From positions 237,817,475 to 237,881,474 of the forward strand of contig NC_066579.1 in NCBI RefSeq assembly GCF_024323335.1: 64,000 nt of DNA, written 5' to 3'. Below are positions 46,400 to 58,486 of this stretch, piece by piece. The first letter of the stretch is position 1. Each line of letters begins with the position of its first letter. The notes beneath the pieces were generated by a model, which searched no databases, was not told where the DNA came from, and saw nothing but the letters and a program-made list of their open reading frames with translations. Origin of the DNA: Lathyrus oleraceus. Its lineage: Eukaryota > Streptophyta > Magnoliopsida > Fabales > Fabaceae. The translations under genes were made by a program, and so were the position numbers.

Positions 46400-47897
46400 T
46401 TCCCCTTTTATTATTCTGACTTACTCCATAAATCATGGATGCCATAATACTCCTATCTATTCCATTCTTCAGAAATTTTTGAAAAGCTTCTTCATATTTA
46501 TAAATAGTTTCGTTTGAAGTTTGTGGTGCTTGAGACAACGCTTTTTCTAATTCTAAGCTTTTTGTTCTAGCTCCATCTCTTTCTAACGTTAAAGATCTGA
46601 TTGTATCTTCTCGTGCTAGAATTGTTGTCTCAAGTTTACTACATACTTCAGATTTTGCTTTAAGAAGGCCTTTAATGTCTTTAACTTTTTGTTTTAATTT
46701 CTGAAGAGAGGTAAGAGTTTCTGATAAACATGATTCTAAGTCAGATCTAGAAAGTTCAGAAAATACCTCTTCAGATTCTTCATCTGAGCTGCTGGATGTG
46801 GTAGCCATAAGAGCTACGTTGGCCTGTTCATCAGAGTCAGATTCTGATGATTCGGATTCACTATCGTCCCAGGTGGCCATTAATCCCTTCTTTGTTCTGA
46901 AAGTATTTTTCTTGAAGCTTTCTTTCTTAGAGTTATCTCTCTTCAGCTTGGGGCATTCATTTCTGTAATGACCTGTTTCTTTACATTCAAAACAGGTAAT
47001 ATCTTTGTTAGGTTTACCTTTTGAAGTTGACTCTGATCGATCCCCTCTGGGTCTTGATCTTCTGAAGTTGTTGTTGTTCCTCCTTTTCCAGAGTTGCTTA
47101 ACTCTTCTGGTTAGTAGGGACAGTTCTTCTTCATCATCAGAGTCTTCAGATTCAGAGTCATCAGTGTCTGCAGTTTCTGCTTGAAGGGCTTTGGTTCTGT
47201 CTGACTTCCGTCTTTCAGGTCTGGACTTCAGCGCCACTGACTTGTTCCTTTTCTGAGGCTCATCCTCCTCTAGTTCTATCTCATGGCTTCTGAGAGAACT
47301 AACAAGTTCTTCAAGGCTGATATTGTTCAGATCCTTTGATAACTTCAGAGCAGTAACCATTGGTCTCCATTTCTTTGGCAGACTTCTGACAATCTTCTTA
47401 ACATGATCTGCAGTTGTGTATCCTTTGTCTAGCACTTTAAGACCTGCAATGAGAGTTTGGAATCTGGAGAACATAGCTTCTATAGCTTCGTCATCTTCCA
47501 TCTTGAAGGCTTCATATTTCTGGATCAGCGCCAGAGCCTTCGTCTCCTTGACTTGGGAGTTTCCTTCATGGGTCATCTTCAGAGAGTCAAGTATATCTTT
47601 AGCCGTCTCTCTGTTGGTGATCTTTTCGTATTCGTTGTATGATATAGCATTTAGAAGTATTGTTCTGGCCTTGTGGTGATTTTTGAAATCACGTTTCTGA
47701 TCTTCTGACATTTTGCTTCTGGGAACTTCAGCTCCATTTGAGACTGGAGGTTTGTATCCATCTGTGACAATGTCCCAGAGGTCAGCATCATAACCCAGAA
47801 AGAAACTTTCGATTCTGTCTTTCCAGTAATCAAATTTTTCTCCATCAAAAACAGGAGGTTTAGCATTGTAAGAATCTCTTTCATTTGAGTGAGCCAT
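46305..47897 (-). CDS. gag: copia gag, 530 codons
   Basis: Start at MAHSNERDSYNAKPP (47897). The N-terminal half is a UBN2-type copia Gag (PPVFDGEKFDYWKDRIESFF, an ILLNAISYNEYEKI segment, LPKKWRPMVTAL). A basic stretch is followed by a classical CCHC knuckle, CFECKETGHYRNEC, around residue 300, then Ser/Asp/Glu-rich stretches and a coiled coil. The frame ends shortly after a (GT)5 microsatellite (46320-46331), where the downstream pol frame takes over. This is either a slippage mutation or the natural gag-pol boundary. Gag forms the virus-like particle and packages element RNA. Confidence 0.88.
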   Translation of the reverse strand: MAHSNERDSYNAKPPVFDGEKFDYWKDRIESFFLGYDADLWDIVTDGYKPPVSNGAEVPRSKMSEDQKRDFKNHHKARTILLNAISYNEYEKITNRETAKDILDSLKMTHEGNSQVKETKALALIQKYEAFKMEDDEAIEAMFSRFQTLIAGLKVLDKGYTTADHVKKIVRSLPKKWRPMVTALKLSKDLNNISLEELVSSLRSHEIELEEDEPQKRNKSVALKSRPERRKSDRTKALQAETADTDDSESEDSDDEEELSLLTRRVKQLWKRRNNNNFRRSRPRGDRSESTSKGKPNKDITCFECKETGHYRNECPKLKRDNSKKESFKKNTFRTKKGLMATWDDSESESSESDSDEQANVALMATTSSSSDEESEEVFSELSRSDLESCLSETLTSLQKLKQKVKDIKGLLKAKSEVCSKLETTILAREDTIRSLTLERDGARTKSLELEKALSQAPQTSNETIYKYEEAFQKFLKNGIDRSIMASMIYGVSQNNKRGIGYDSEENKTSTSNQLKSPFSYHYTHTRKQV

Positions 47898-47961
47898 TTG
47901 TTTTTCTCGCACTGGATCTCTCTACACGGTTAAGTGTTTGATTTGAAAATCAATAACAGAG

Positions 47962-47978
47962 CCGGAGCTCTGATACCA
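47962..47978 (-). promoter_or_regulatory. Primer-binding site of the copia element
   Basis: On the minus strand TGGTATCAGAGCTCCGG starts two bases after the 5' LTR end. TGGTATCAGAGC is the standard complement of initiator tRNA-Met used by most plant copia elements. Confidence 0.92.
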
Positions 47979-47980
47979 AT

Positions 47981-49085
47981 TGAAGGTGAGAAAAACAAGA
48001 AAGGGGGGGTTTGAATTGTTTGAAAAATAAGCGCTTTTCCAAAATGAAAATCACACAATGATTTTATACTGGTTCGCTTATAACACAAAGCTACTCCAGT
48101 CCACCCGGCCAAGGTGATTTCGCCTTCAACAAGGACTTAATCCACTAATCTTGAAAGATTACAAACAACCCGTAAGAGAGAAGAAAATCTCTTAGTCCTC
48201 TCAAGTCTACAGACCACACAAAGTCACTTGAGGAAATCAATCAAATAAAAGATACAAGATATGTAATCTAGAGTGCTTCTAGGAAAGCAAGTATTACAGA
48301 CTTAAGAACAGATTTTTCACTTAATAAGCATAAGCTTAGTGAAATTCTTTGAGAGCAAAGATGATTTTCTTGAGCGTGAAATAATTCAGTATAGTTTTGG
48401 CTAGTTGATTTCTTGCTTGCTGAAAGTTGATTTCTTCTCTATTTATATAGGAGTTGAAGTAGTGTTGAAATAGAGTTGAAGTAGAGTTGAATCTGGTGGA
48501 TAATGAGATGTAATTACGCCATTCCATAAATAGCTTCTGCAGGAGACTTTTTTCTTTTAGAAGTGACTACTTACCACAAGTAGTATCTTTTCTCTTGGAA
48601 GAGGAGATTAACGTCTCTTTCTAATTGAGGAAATCCATTTGCAGAACTTTAACTTGGCTTAAACGTTACTTCATCATGATTAACAAATCTGATTAGAGTC
48701 TTCGTGTATCTGGAGAATCTTGGGATCTGGCTTCTGATGTTATTTCTTGAGAGTTCAGATAGCGCTGATAAATTTCAGAGTTTACAGAAGGCATTTGTTC
48801 AGAGTCAGAGCTTCTAGACTTTACTTCATGTTCAGATGCTTCTGATACTTTGCAGTTTTGTCCAGAGTCAGAGCTTCTTGAAACGAGATTCCACTTTAGA
48901 TGCTTCTGATACTTGATAATTTGTATCTGATCTTGTTGTGCATCTGATGACATCATCAGATTTATTTCTTCTTTCTTTAGAACCCTGCACACTTAGAAAC
49001 TTTTCGTTAGGGTGCCATTTTTGGTTTCATCCTTTGTTATCATCAAAATCAAGGAATCTGTTGTAGAACAATTTTTGTTCTTACA
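47981..49085 (-). repeat. 5' LTR of the copia element
   Basis: 1105 bases, identical to 38510-39614 except for GTAAGAGAG against CTAAGAGAG (near 48172) and CATAAGC against CAAAAGC (near 48329). The minus-strand TATA box (complement of CTATTTATATAGG) lies near 48438-48451, so U3 is about 630 bases. Confidence 0.95.
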
Positions 49086-49090
49086 AGGAA
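49086..49090. repeat. Target-site duplication AGGAA, right copy of the copia element
   Basis: Same five bases as 38505-38509. Confidence 0.95.
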
Positions 49091-52000
49091 GTCTTACAAT
49101 TCAATCACTAAGGACCAAGGTGAGGTTAACATCAACCAACTAGAATAAATCAAACCTATGGCTAATGTATGAAAAATTATCAAGAATGGACAAAGCCACA
49201 AAACAATTGAATGAGTTGGATTAACCAATTAGGATTTATTCACAAAAGAGTGGTCAAAGTGTGATTAGAATTTAATTCAAAGAAGTATTTACGAAATGAG
49301 TTTTGAAAAATCAAAGGCCTAAGGCCTAGGTTTCTAATTTGAAAAGAAATGAAAATGTTTGCAAAATATTTTTCAAGTTTGAGATTAGCATGCACATGGA
49401 GGTTTAAAGAAACAAAAGGTGGGAGGGTGAGGAAGTGTAAAACTTCTTAGATGTTCACCTCTTGAGATCATATGTAGATGATCCAAGTGATTCTTTTGGA
49501 ATAAGGCAACAAAGCAAATAAGCAAATGAGCAAAGCCAAGTGGATACCGGATGCCAATCAATGGACTTACACCAATCTCCTAAAACAAAGAAACAATGAT
49601 ACCAGATGCCAATCAATGGACTTATACTAGTCTCACAAACAAACATGGATATCGGATACCAATCAATGGATTTACACCAATCTCCTAAAACAAAACAATG
49701 ATACCAGATGCCAATCAATGGACTTACACTAATCTCACAAACAAAACATGGATACCGGATACCAATCAATGGATTTACACCAATCTCCTAAAACAAAACA
49801 ATGATACCAGATGCCAATCAATGGACTTACACTAGTCTCACACCATATCATAGGAACAACTGCCAAGTAATGGACTTATGCTTGTCTCCTCCATGCACAA
49901 AGCAAAATGCTATAAAGCAAAGTTTATGAAATGATATACAAATGATGATGATAAATGCGCAAAGGCACACTCAAGCAAATATGCACAGATGAATCAAGTA
50001 AGCAGACAAACAAGTCAACTAGCACACACTATATACAATCAATTAGGCTCAAACAAGGTTAGACTTTACAGTCAACTAGAATGGGGTAATATGAGCTCTT
50101 AACCCTAACATTGAGAGTTAGGGTGAAGCAGATGAAATGGAGATGATGGGTGTGCCTCATAGCTCTTATCCCTGGCCTGGGAGAGCTTTAAACAATAGAA
50201 TGTGTGGGAGTTCAGAAAGTTGGAACTCTTCTCCACAAATGATTTGACTCTATAAGATCTTGGGTTAATACCCACAATGCATCAACATGTTATGTGAGCA
50301 AAGTGGATGACACACTGAGTAGTAGGAGATGGACTACACATCTCTTTTATCTACCAATTGCCTCATAAGAGGACTTTTCCTGCTTGGCACAAAGAGTAAA
50401 CAATCACAAGCATTGCCTCTTAAGGAGGACTTCAGACAGGTGTCTGCCCACATAACAAGACAGGTCTTCCAGACTACATGAAGAAGAGAGGTTATACCTA
50501 AGTGGTTAAGAAACCAAGCAAAATCAAGTTCAAAGTGAACTTAAGCAACTAATGTACCTGTGGAAACATCAAACAAATCAGTACAACTATACAGACAATC
50601 AAACAACAGTCAATATCAGACAAACAGACAAGGTTCACAATGTGCAAGCCAAAGGTCAAACTCAAATGAGTCAACATCAACCTGCAAAACACACAAAGAT
50701 TAGTAATCAAAGGCAAACATCAATGCTCAAATGATGGAGCATCAACACCTATGGAACTTGGATGTTCAACCTGAAATCAAAGCTCAAATGTGAGAGGCAA
50801 ACCACTAGGTCAAAGCCTAGGGTCAAAGATGGGGAAAAAATTCGAAACAGAAGCTGAAAATTATCATGAATCAACTTCAAACACATCTTGAAACAATCCA
50901 AAAGGTCTCACATCAATATCATATACCAAAAGCATTTCATGATCAATCGAAGTTCAAGACAAATTTAAAGCTCAAATGTGACCAACCAGAATGAAAAATC
51001 TCAATTAAATCAGAAATCAATCAAATAATTCCAAGAATATTCACGCTCATTCACAACATTCATATCAAGCATCTTACAAAAAATCAGAACAATTGGAATT
51101 CATTTGGCAAGGCAAACACATCACATAAGATGAACAAGCAAAGGTGTGACACAAATTGTCACACCTACCTTAACATGATCATAAAACAGCAATGACACAT
51201 GATAAAAATACCAAATCAACACCAAAATGTCAAGCAAGGGGTTTAGTTTCAACATGTAAAATTTCAGATTCATTGGATAAAAGCTCAGCATTTCACAAAT
51301 GATATAGCAAGGCAAGGTACAAAATGCATACGTGTTTACAAACCCTAGCACAAAATGTTTTCTAGCGAAGCACAATTTATGGAAAAATGATCAAAAAATA
51401 ATAGACAGAAAATGCAACACAATGCAAAAAACCACATATTTTTTGGAGCAATTTTCAATTATATATGAATTTTTAAAAATGGAGAAAAATTAAAAAAATG
51501 ATGAAGCATGGTACATGAATATATGGAGGGAAAAGAAAAATTATAATGAAGCATTTGAATAATTGGCCTGGCGCGGAATCGAACACGGAGCGGATTTGAA
51601 ACGGATTAGGCGCCAAGCATCAAAACTCTGCGTTTCATTAAACGCATGCCTGGTCAACATAAGTCAAAGTGGAGCGGACCAATGGGAGCGCTGAATGGCA
51701 AAACGCATGAACCAATCGCGTTTAAGCCCTAAAACACTTTCAGCAACGGATTTGCGTGGCAATATGAATCAAAAACCGTGGCCTATGCTCTGTACCATCT
51801 TCTTCTTCATGAAGCTCATGAACAGTGAGTATTCATCAACACTCAAGAACAATTTTTCCAGATTTTAAAGATAAGCACATCAACACACAGCATATTCATC
51901 ACAGATCATGGATCAAGCATGGAAATGGCATAAAACATCATGTACAATTGGAATCAAGCAAACCAAGTTTCACACATGGATCTTTAAATCAACATAACTA

Positions 52001-53601
52001 ACTCAATTTGGCATGGAATTTCATGATTTAAAGCTCAGATTAACCAGCATCACAAGATATACAACAATAGCATGATAATTTTGAGAAATAAAGAGATCGA
52101 TTTTGTAACCTCTTGAAGTGCAGCTTTGGAAATCGCTTGATTCAGGCTTTGGCAATGCTCAAAAGTTCTTCTATAACACTTGTATGGATGATTGGATGAA
52201 GAATTGAAGCTTAATTGTGCACGATCTCTCCAGAATTTCAAATCACCATTGTTGAGTTCAAGCTTCACTTATGCTTCAATCATGCACGATTTGCTATGGT
52301 TCTGAGTTCAATTCTTCTCAATGATGCTTCAGCAAGATGAATCAAGCAAAGGAAATGGATCTTTATTGAAGAATTTGAGAGAAAGTTTTGAGAGAAAAAG
52401 TGTGAAAAATTTCTAGATCTGAAAATTGTGATTGTTGTCAGCTGAAAACAGTTAGGGTTTGTGTTATATACTCCCTCCTAATCATGCTCTTAATCATGTT
52501 TAAGCAAATGGTAAGTGGATTAGCAAGAATGAGGTGCATATGCAAATTGGCAATTTCACCCTATGCATGAAAATGCATGGTGAACAGTACACGAAATTGT
52601 GTTCAAATTCACTCAAAATGTCATTTTGGAGCTATTGGCAATGATAGAATGTTCAAATAATTGACCAATTTTAAACTTTAATTTTTCCCTCCAAAAATCA
52701 AGTGAAATACCAAATGTTCATATGATGATAATGCATGCCATGTAATGCAAGATTTGGAAAGTATAGGTCAAAAGAAGAATGTAAAAAAAAGAGCCATCCA
52801 ATTTGGAGCTTTGGTTGAGAAGTTATGGCCATTTGAATCTTCATGTACACCTTGCCATGTTTTGATCATATCTCCTTAAACACACATGAGAAATTGATGA
52901 TCTTTGACTTTTTGGAAATAGGAGAGAAATATCTACAACTTTCATGTTCAACAAAATTTCATTTGAAGCTTTATTGGTGATGTAATTTGAAGTTGAAGTT
53001 AGGTTAAAACCTTTCCATTTTTGGCAAGTTTGAATTATAGGTCACTTTCTATTTTTGGAAAGTTTTGACCTGACTTTAAATCCTTCAATGTGAATGTTTG
53101 AAATGTCAAATGAGACTTGTTTGAACATGAATGAAGTATTTCTAATCACTTCCCACCTCCAAATCCACAGTTGACTTGACTGTTGACTTTCTAGGCCTCC
53201 AGTTGACCTGAAACTGTTCTGATGAAATTCAAGCCTCTACCACTTGGGATTTTGATTCAAAATGATATCATGGTTCATATGAACTCTTGATAATTATTGT
53301 GGGGTCCAAATTCTCAAGAATGGCCACCATCTATTGCTCAATGAATGCCTTTGACTATTTTGACTTGTGATTGCTTCATCTGCAAGACAAGGGTTAGATG
53401 ACATATTTTTGTACTTTTGGTTAGTGGTAAAAAGAAAAGCAATGTTATACAAATGCAAAACATGCTTGGTGATCAAGAATCACTCTCAAACAGATAACCA
53501 ACCCACAAGGAAGGAAGCAAGGTGCACAATGATCCTTGAGGCAATGAAATGATATGATATGATGCCATGAGGGATCTTAGGGACAAAATTGGGGTCTTAC
53601 A
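49091..53601 (-). repeat. 5' LTR of element B, 5' part (right of the copia insertion)
   Basis: On the minus strand it starts TGTAAGACCCCAATTTTGTC at 53601. Without the copia insertion the LTR is about 5.08 kb. The minus-strand TATA-like GTATATAAC (plus 52463-52471) gives a U3 of about 1.1 kb. The sequence is non-coding, with a tandem array at 49540-49900 and AT-rich stretches. It is homologous in reverse to LTR fragment G and more distantly to S1 and D. Confidence 0.88.
49540..49900. repeat. About 51-bp tandem repeat in the B LTR, seven copies
   Basis: The core CCAATCAATGGA (with one-base variants) starts at 49554, 49609, 49659, 49711, 49762 and 49814, with a diverged copy at 49863; spacing is 49-55 bases. 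Two unit types alternate: one ends CCAATCTCCTAAAACAAA, the other TAGTCTCACAAACAAA. The effective period is therefore about 103 bases. S1 carries the same core twice in reverse complement. Confidence 0.88.
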
Positions 53602-54681
53602 GGACCATTGTCATGAGTAGCGAAATTAAGAGAGACAAGCCAAATGGAGATCCTAGGAGCTTGAATCTAATTTGTTTGATTGCTTGATTGTGTGCTAAGT
53701 CCAAAGGAAAGGAGCATCTTGAATCATCTCTATGATTTCAAGAAAAGGAACTCCAAGGGTTTTATATTCTCTCTCATCTTTGATTGCCTTAGGACTAGCC
53801 CTTCTCTTCTTCTCCTCACTCTAACCCAAGCCAAAAATCTTTTCTTCAAACTTTGACTTTGTTTCAAACTAGAAACCTAGGCCTTAAGCCTTTGACTTTT
53901 CAAAACTATTTTTTTATTAATACTCATTGTGAATAAACATTAATCCAACTTTGAACTCATTTTGTAAATAAATTTAACTTGTAAATATAACTCACTTCAA
54001 ATTTCTTTTGTGGTTCCAATGGTCACTTTGTTAAAACCTTTTTCATAAACATTAGTCATAGGTTTGAGTTATCATAGTGGTTGATGTAAATCTCACCTCA
54101 TCCTTAGTGATTGGATTATAAGTCTTCCATACTTATTATAGGGTTAACCCCTCACTAGTATGTTGAAGTCTTCCTCACATGGTGGATTGTTGGTTTAGGT
54201 TGAGTTTTCTCCCCTTGATAACAAAAGACCTTAAGGCTTTTGATCAAATCAATTCACCAATCTTTTTGATTTCTACCCCGAACTACTAGGTTTTGATCCT
54301 ACCTTTGTGATAGTACGTAGGCAATGGGTTCATCCATTCAAACAACAAAATTTGTAAATATAATCTATTCTCTTCTTATCTTTCCAATCTTGTTTGTACA
54401 AATCTTTTCACAAAGACCAACCTACAACACATATTTGCAAAAAGGGTTCCCTTAGAGTACTAAGGATGTTTTGGATGCGTAAAACCTTCCCATTTCATAA
54501 CCAACCCCCTTACCCAGATCTCTGACATTTTTATTAGTTTTTTATTTGAAAAAATTCTTACTTGGCTTTTATTCGCTTTTTAGCCTTTCCTTTGGACAAA
54601 TAAAAGCGCGGTGGCGACTCGAATTGTACGTTTGCTTTTGGTTTAGTCAATAAACCTAAAGGTAACGAAAACCCCACTACA
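53602..54681 (+). repeat. 3' part of a plus-strand Ogre-like LTR (G)
   Basis: About 1.1 kb homologous to the last part of the B LTR in the opposite orientation (shared TAGTGATTG..TATAAGTCTTCC, TATAGGGTTAACCCCTC, CTCACATGGTGGA words). It ends AAAAGCGCGGTGGCGACTCG (54604 on) and CCCCACTACA at 54681. Its right end joins Gag coding sequence of C directly, without a PBS, so this is an outer LTR end inserted in C. Its left part is missing: 53602 abuts the LTR end of B. Confidence 0.82.
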
Positions 54682-56880
54682 CCGTGAGGGCAGATTGTCT
54701 AGAGAAGAAGCGTCAAACGGTAAGAAGTATAGGAGTGGTTTCTCGAAAAAGAAGGACGGAGAAACTAATTTAGTGACTATGGAGAGGCAAAGGAAGCCTT
54801 ATGTGAAGAAGAGTTCCATATATCATCAACAACATTATCAAGTGCCTTTTGTTATTCCAGTGTTTGCCAATAATTCTTCCGTTCAATCAGCAACAGTCCA
54901 ACCTCAACAACAACAATAACAACGTACTCACAACAATAATAATCATAACAACAATCATAATAATAATCGGAACAACAACTATGAAAGGAAGAAGGTCATG
55001 TTTGACCCTATTTCGATGTCCTATGATGAATTATATTCATCTCTTATTGTCAAAAATTTGGTTCAGCCAAAAAGCCCTTCGCTTATGCCTGAATCTCTAT
55101 TGTGGTGGTATAAGCCTGGTCAGTATTGTACCTATCATCAAGGGGAACCAGGCCATAATATTGAGAACTGCTATCCTTTGAAATACGAGGTTAAACGGTT
55201 GGTAAGAAGTGGGATGGTGTCCTTTGAGGACCGTGCGCCGAATGTTAAAGCTAATCTATTACCCGCTCATGGTAACTCCTCTGTAAATATGGTGGACGAT
55301 TGTCCCGATGAGTACAGAGTTTATGATGTCCGATATATCTGAAGATCCTTGGTAGAGCTTCACAAGACTTTATGTCAGACTAGTGAATGCGATCATGATC
55401 ATGACGGTTGTATCATTTGTAGTGTCAATCCACGTGGGTGCGTGATTGTGAAGAGGGATATACAAAGGTTAGTGGATGAAGGTATGATTCATATCCATCA
55501 AGCTAGAAATTTAGATGATGACATAAATGTGATTGTTCCAGTTTTTAAAACTCCTGAACGAGTGGTGATTCAGTATGATAGCAGTAAGAGAAGAAATGGA
55601 TCAGTATCATCGTTAGTGATTCGGTTGGTGGGCCCAGTCCCATACACATCTGATAAAGTTGTACCTTACAAGTACGATTCTACTATGATCAAAGATGGGC
55701 AAGAGGTTCCTCTTCCCGCAACTACTTTAGTGGTAAGCATTATCCAATCCGGTGTTCCCAAATGTTGTTGAGAATGTCGTAGTTGGAAAGAAGGCCGAGG
55801 TGGTTGTTCCTTTGATTGATCCTATTAACACTCCAATTTGTCAGTCTGGTGAGTCCAATAGTTTGAAGATTAAGGATGATAATGAGGAAGTACTCCGTAT
55901 GATAAAGAAGAGTGAGTTTAACGTCGTGGAGTAGCTACTCCAGACGCCCTCAAGGATTTCTGTTTTATCTTTATTAATGATTTTTGAAGCACATCGTGAG
56001 GCTTTGCAAAAAGTACTTAAGAAAGCCTATGTTAAACATGATGTTATGGTTGATCAATTTGATCACATCGTTTCTAACATTACTGCATGCAACAATCTGA
56101 GTTTTTATGATGAGGAGCTTCCAGAAGAAGGTAGGAATCATAATTTGTAAGGAGGATGACTTGTCCAACGTCTCGGTAGACAATGGTTCATCTTTGAATG
56201 TTATACCCAAGTCTACCTTGGATAGGTTATCTTATCAAGGAGCACCCATGAGATATAGTGGTATGATTGTGAAGGCATTTGACGATTCTCGCAAAACCGT
56301 CATTTGAAAAGTTGACCTCCCAATTAAGATTGGTTCGAGTGATTTCCAAATTACTTTCCAGGTAAGGGATATCCACCCGACCTATAGTTGCTTATTGGGT
56401 AGGCCGTGGATTCATGAAGCATGTGTTGTCACGTAAACTCTACACCAAAATCTCAAATTTGTCAAGAATGGGAGGCTTGTTATTGTGGGAGGTGAGAATG
56501 CATTGTTGGTGAGCCACTTATCATATTTCATGTATGTTGAATCTGAGGAAGCTGTTGGAACTCCGTTCCAAGCTTTGTTTGTGGCTAATGTGATCCAGAA
56601 GACCGGGGCATCCATGTCTTCTTTGAAATATGCGCAAGAGTGTGTTCAGGCTGGTGACACAAACAATTGGGGTCATGACGTGGAAGTGGTTGAAAACAAG
56701 AATCGGGTCGGTTTGGGATTCGAGCAAGGGCCATTCAAGAAGGAAATGAAACCAATTTTCTATAGTGGAGGGTTCATCCACAAGGAAGAACAACACTCAG
56801 CTGTGATCCTTCATGAAGATGAAGATGAAGAAGAAGGTGGTGCCAACTTTGTAACGCATGGACAGATTTACAACAATTGA
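54682..56880 (+). pseudogene. gag-pro: Broken gag-pro of Ogre-type element C
   Basis: It begins inside Gag (REGRLSREEA parallels REGRLSKDES in B) at the edge of LTR G. Recognisable parts: a KKKDGE segment, a Gln/Asn-rich tract, FDPISMSYDELYSSL, the knuckle-like CTYHQGEPGHNIENCYPLK, a CDHDHDGCIICS cluster, the protease remnant VDNGSSLNVIPKSTL near 56.18 kb and an LLGRPWIHEAC segment near 56.40 kb, then a conserved tail to TGA at 56878-56880. It is disrupted by several stops of mixed type (TAA near 54917, TGA at 55340, TAG near 55932, TGA at 56305) and frameshifts. It is most similar to B, but much older. Confidence 0.9.
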
Positions 56881-57165
56881 GTTGTTGTTGATGTTCGTGT
56901 TATAATTCATCATTCAAAGTAATATACCTTATTGTTTATAGAAAAGTAATTCTCCTATGCCTAACGGATAAGTGAAAACATTGTCAGGCATTTTCAGTTA
57001 TCATTAATAAAATGTGATTTTATTCATCCACATTTATGTTGTTTTTACTTTTTTATTTTTTCTGAAAATGGTAATAAAAAAACATAAAAGACAATAATTT
57101 TTCCCATATCTACATAATATTTATTTGCATTTCATATTTCTAAAATCAAAATATTAAATCATTAT
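56881..57165 (+). other. Intron-like spacer of element C
   Basis: AT-rich non-coding sequence between the gag-pro and pol remnants, in the position of the Ogre intron. The acceptor seen in B as ATTATGCAG reads ATTATGCATG here, so it looks destroyed. Confidence 0.6.
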
Positions 57166-58486
57166 GCATGTTGCTTCTCAAACCCATTGAAAATAATGAC
57201 CCTACTCCCTCTTCGAAGTTTGATTTCCCTATGTTCGAAGTTGGGGAAGAGAATGATGACGAAGATGTTTCTAATGAATTATCTCGTTTGCTTGAGCATG
57301 AGGAAATAATCATTCATTCATTTGAAGAACAAATTGAGTCGGTCAACTTGGGTTCCGACGATAATATCAAGGAGGTCAAGATTGGGTCACAGCTTCATCC
57401 AGAGGTTAAGAAGGGGTTGGTTGAGCTTGTTCAAGAGTACTCTGATGTGTGTTTCTTGGTCTTATCAAGACATTCCAGGTCTTGATACCGATATTGTGGA
57501 GCATAGATTTCCGTTAAAGCCAGAATGTCCGCCAGTCAGGCAAAAGTTAAGAAGAACTCATCCTGATATGGCAGTAAAGATCAAGGAAGAAGTCCAAAAT
57601 CAGATTGATGTCGGTTTCTTTGTTACCTATGAATATCCTCAGTGGGTGGCCAATATTGTGCCTGTTCTGAAGAAGTATGGAAAAGTACGCATGTGCGTCG
57701 ACTATAGAGACTTGAGCAAAGCTAGTCCTAAAGATGATTTTCCTCTGCCACACATTCATATGTCGGTAGATAATACGGCTAAGTTCAATGTCTTCTCTTT
57801 TATGGACGGATTTTCCGGTTATAATCAGATAAAAATGACACTTGAAGATATGAAGAAAACCGCATTCATTACGCCTTGGGGAATATTTTCTTACCGAGTG
57901 ATGCCTTTCGGTTTGAAGAATGCTAGTGCAACATACCAAAGAGCCATGACCACTCTTTTTCATTATATGATGCATAAAGAGATTGAGGTCTATGTTGATG
58001 ATATGATTTCCAAATCAAGGTCTGAAGATGAGCATGTTGAGCACTTATTGAAGTTATTCCAGCGTTTGAGGAAGTACAAACTCCACTTGAATCCCAATAA
58101 TTGTACATTTGGTGTCTGCTCTGGTAAGTTGTTGGGATTTATTGTCAATGAGAAGGGTATCGAAGTTGATCATGTCAAGGTCAAAGCAATACAAGAAATG
58201 CATGCGCCCAAAATTTAGAAACAAGTCAGAGGTTTTCTCGGCCGCTTGAACTATATTTCAAAATTTATATCGCATATGACTGCCACATGTGCGCCTATAT
58301 TCAAGCTCCTTCGGAAAGATTAATCTTGTGATTGGATCGAGGATTGCCAGAAGGCTTTTGAAAGTATTAAAGAATATATACTTGAGCCTCTGATTCTGTC
58401 TCTGCCTATTGAAGGAAGACCATTGATCAGGTATTTGTTTGTGCTTGAAGAGAGTGTGGGTTGTGTTCTTGGTCAGTGTAAGACCC
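57166..58486 (+). pseudogene. pol: Broken pol of Ogre-type element C (RT, start of RNase H)
   Basis: Starts with LLKPIENNDPTPS, as in B. A frameshift near 57.45 kb separates it from the main RT frame (57322-58218), which has VRMCVDYRDLSKASPKDDFP, FMDGFSGYNQIKM and VYVDDMISKS. A TAG at 58216-58218 and a TAA at 58321-58323 follow, then an RNase H start (ESVGCVLGQ) that is cut at 58487 by LTR D. The rest of RNase H and integrase is not in the window. Confidence 0.9.

Larger units (their letters stand above)
38510..49085 (-). mobile_element. Young Sirevirus-type Ty1/copia retrotransposon, 10.6 kb
   Basis: Both LTRs are 1105 bases and differ at two positions by eye; the target duplication is intact. 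On the minus strand the order is 5' LTR, PBS to initiator tRNA-Met, gag, pol (protease, integrase, RT, RNase H: copia order), a large third ORF, polypurine tracts and 3' LTR. A long element with a third ORF downstream of pol is typical of SIRE/Maximus Sireviruses, common in legumes. It is inserted in the 5' LTR of B. At a commonly used plant rate of about 1.3e-8 per site per year, two differences would mean well under 0.2 million years. Confidence 0.95.

Noticed and set aside
49540..49900. Regularly spaced repeats as a possible CRISPR array
   Set aside because: The genome is eukaryotic, the units are contiguous tandem monomers without unique spacers, and they lie inside an LTR.
53602..54681. 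LTR G as the missing second LTR of element B
   Set aside because: It is homologous to B's LTR but lies in the opposite orientation and beyond B's outer 5' end, so it cannot be B's 3' LTR.
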